DNA of 64,000 nt. It comes from Azospirillum sp. OGB3 (lineage in GTDB: Bacteria > Pseudomonadota > Alphaproteobacteria > Azospirillales > Azospirillaceae). This document shows, in pieces, positions 63,243 through 64,000 of the stretch. Numbering within the stretch: the stretch's first letter is position 1; every line of letters begins with the position of its first letter. Location of the stretch: assembly GCF_014192915.1 (NCBI RefSeq), contig NZ_JACHYN010000003.1, positions 496,001 through 560,000 of the forward strand, written 5' to 3'. The notes beneath the pieces were generated by a model. That model made no database searches. It had not been told where the DNA came from and worked only from the letters and a program-made list of their open reading frames with translations. The position numbers were made by a program, and so were the translations under genes.

Positions 63243-64000
63243 TCAAGGCGTGACGAAGCGCGGCGGTTCCGGCAGCACGGGGGACCGCCGCCGCACGCCG
63301 CGCAACGCGTGCTCCACCGTCGCGATCTGCTCTTCCACCGAGATCAGGATCTGCGACGTCACTTCCAGCGACCGGTCCTCGTAGACCCAGACGTCGGGAT
63401 GGCGGTCGCTCCAGGCGGCGACCGTCCGGTCGCGTTCCTGCAGCAGCCTGACAATCTGCGGCCGGAACAGCCGAATCATCGCGGTGATCCAGCGGTTCGC
63501 CGGCCAGGACGGCCGGGCGTGGTCAACCGTGAAACTGTCGAGCATGCGGATCACGTCGTCCGCCGCGTACCACGTCTCCCCGGTCACCCAACGGTTCGTC
63601 GTGAACAGGCGCACCGGCTGCCCCGCCACGTCCATGGCGATCCCCACCAGATGCGACAGGGCGTCGTTGGGGTTGTCCGGCTCCTCGTAGTCCTTCAGCG
63701 GCACCGGCTCCATGCCCGGCGGCATGCCCAGCGGGCGCAGGAAGGTGTGGAAGTGCCCATGCTCGCCGTCGGGTCGCTCGTCCTCGGGGTGGCAGTGGTA
63801 ATAGTATTGGGCGTGGTATTCGGCGTCGTAGACGTCGCCCGGCGGATAATGGCGCCATTCGTAGAGGGTGCCGTGCCCGCGCAGCAGCTCCCCCACTACC
63901 GTGTCGCCGGTCTTGGCGAGCACCCGCTGGCACAGCCGGACCTCCCGCGCGGCCTCCGACATCGCCTGCAACTCGTCGCGCGAAAGCTCCGCAAGCTCCA
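63243..64000 (-). CDS. Conserved hypothetical protein, 5' end outside window
   Basis: At least 251 residues in an open frame that continues past the right edge, so the true start is probably not in the window; an internal TTG/ATG would give about 240. Cytoplasmic, no membrane helix. Features are LRGHGTLYEWRHYPPGDVYD, a histidine-rich YHAQYYYHCHPEDE ... HGHFHTFLRP segment that could bind metal, and WVTGETWYAADDVIRMLDSF. I recall such proteins as a DUF (possibly DUF6969) of unknown function; the identity is uncertain. Confidence 0.72.
   Translation of the reverse strand, partial: ELAELSRDELQAMSEAAREVRLCQRVLAKTGDTVVGELLRGHGTLYEWRHYPPGDVYDAEYHAQYYYHCHPEDERPDGEHGHFHTFLRPLGMPPGMEPVPLKDYEEPDNPNDALSHLVGIAMDVAGQPVRLFTTNRWVTGETWYAADDVIRMLDSFTVDHARPSWPANRWITAMIRLFRPQIVRLLQERDRTVAAWSDRHPDVWVYEDRSLEVTSQILISVEEQIATVEHALRGVRRRSPVLPEPPRFVTP

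Overview
The window looks like a chromosomal or chromid segment of an Azospirillum-type alphaproteobacterium (order Rhodospirillales). GC is very high and third codon positions are strongly GC-biased. It has a FlbT-linked flagellin of about 620 residues, an alphaproteobacterial PhyR general-stress regulator, a non-canonical short CydAB oxidase, hut genes and a Dpp operon. I infer the genus from gene content and protein character; no search was run. No rRNA, tRNA, CRISPR array, insertion sequence or prophage was seen.

Left part (0.4-28.4 kb), mostly metabolic and regulatory: bacteriohemerythrin; a DUF3072 stress-type protein; a complete dppABCDF dipeptide ABC operon; a GNAT enzyme; a small exported protein of unusually low GC; a methyltransferase divergent from an XRE/MmyB-type regulator with a clear operator between them; a DMT exporter; the hutI and hutU histidine-degradation genes with a VapBC-type toxin-antitoxin pair between them; a YdjC/ChbG deacetylase; a methyltransferase and a GtrA membrane protein; an aryl-CoA ligase coupled to a MarR regulator; an orphan phyR; purU; a three-gene ExbB/TolQ-like cluster; a 55-residue coiled-coil gene with its own promoter and terminator; a cell-wall amidase; a BON-domain protein; and a periplasmic repeat protein.

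Central part (28.4-59.4 kb), a flagellin glycosylation island. At its core are flagellin and flbT. Around them lie a TPR-methyltransferase and three TPR-glycosyltransferase proteins carrying six TPR+GT modules in total (two, three and one). A 14-gene minus-strand run (55.7 to 42.45 kb) encodes pseudaminate-type sugar genes (PseH, PseI, an SpsF-like cytidylyltransferase, a sugar-1-P nucleotidylyltransferase and a GT-B glycosyltransferase). It also encodes an acyl-assembly set: two acyl carrier proteins, an AMP-forming ligase, two ketoreductase-type SDRs, a KAS III, an alpha/beta hydrolase and a Rieske oxygenase. A second KAS III + SDR pair is divergent, and PseG lies beyond it. My reading is that the island makes a nonulosonic acid carrying an unusual acyl group and attaches it to flagellin. 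The flagellin promoter looks sigma54-type. It is preceded by four helically phased 15-bp palindromes, probably FlbD-type enhancer sites, buried in the 3' end of the neighbouring KAS III gene.

Right part (59.4-64 kb): cydAB-type quinol oxidase, an RpoH-family sigma factor with a probable TTG start, REP-like palindromes, and a conserved hypothetical gene that runs off the window edge.
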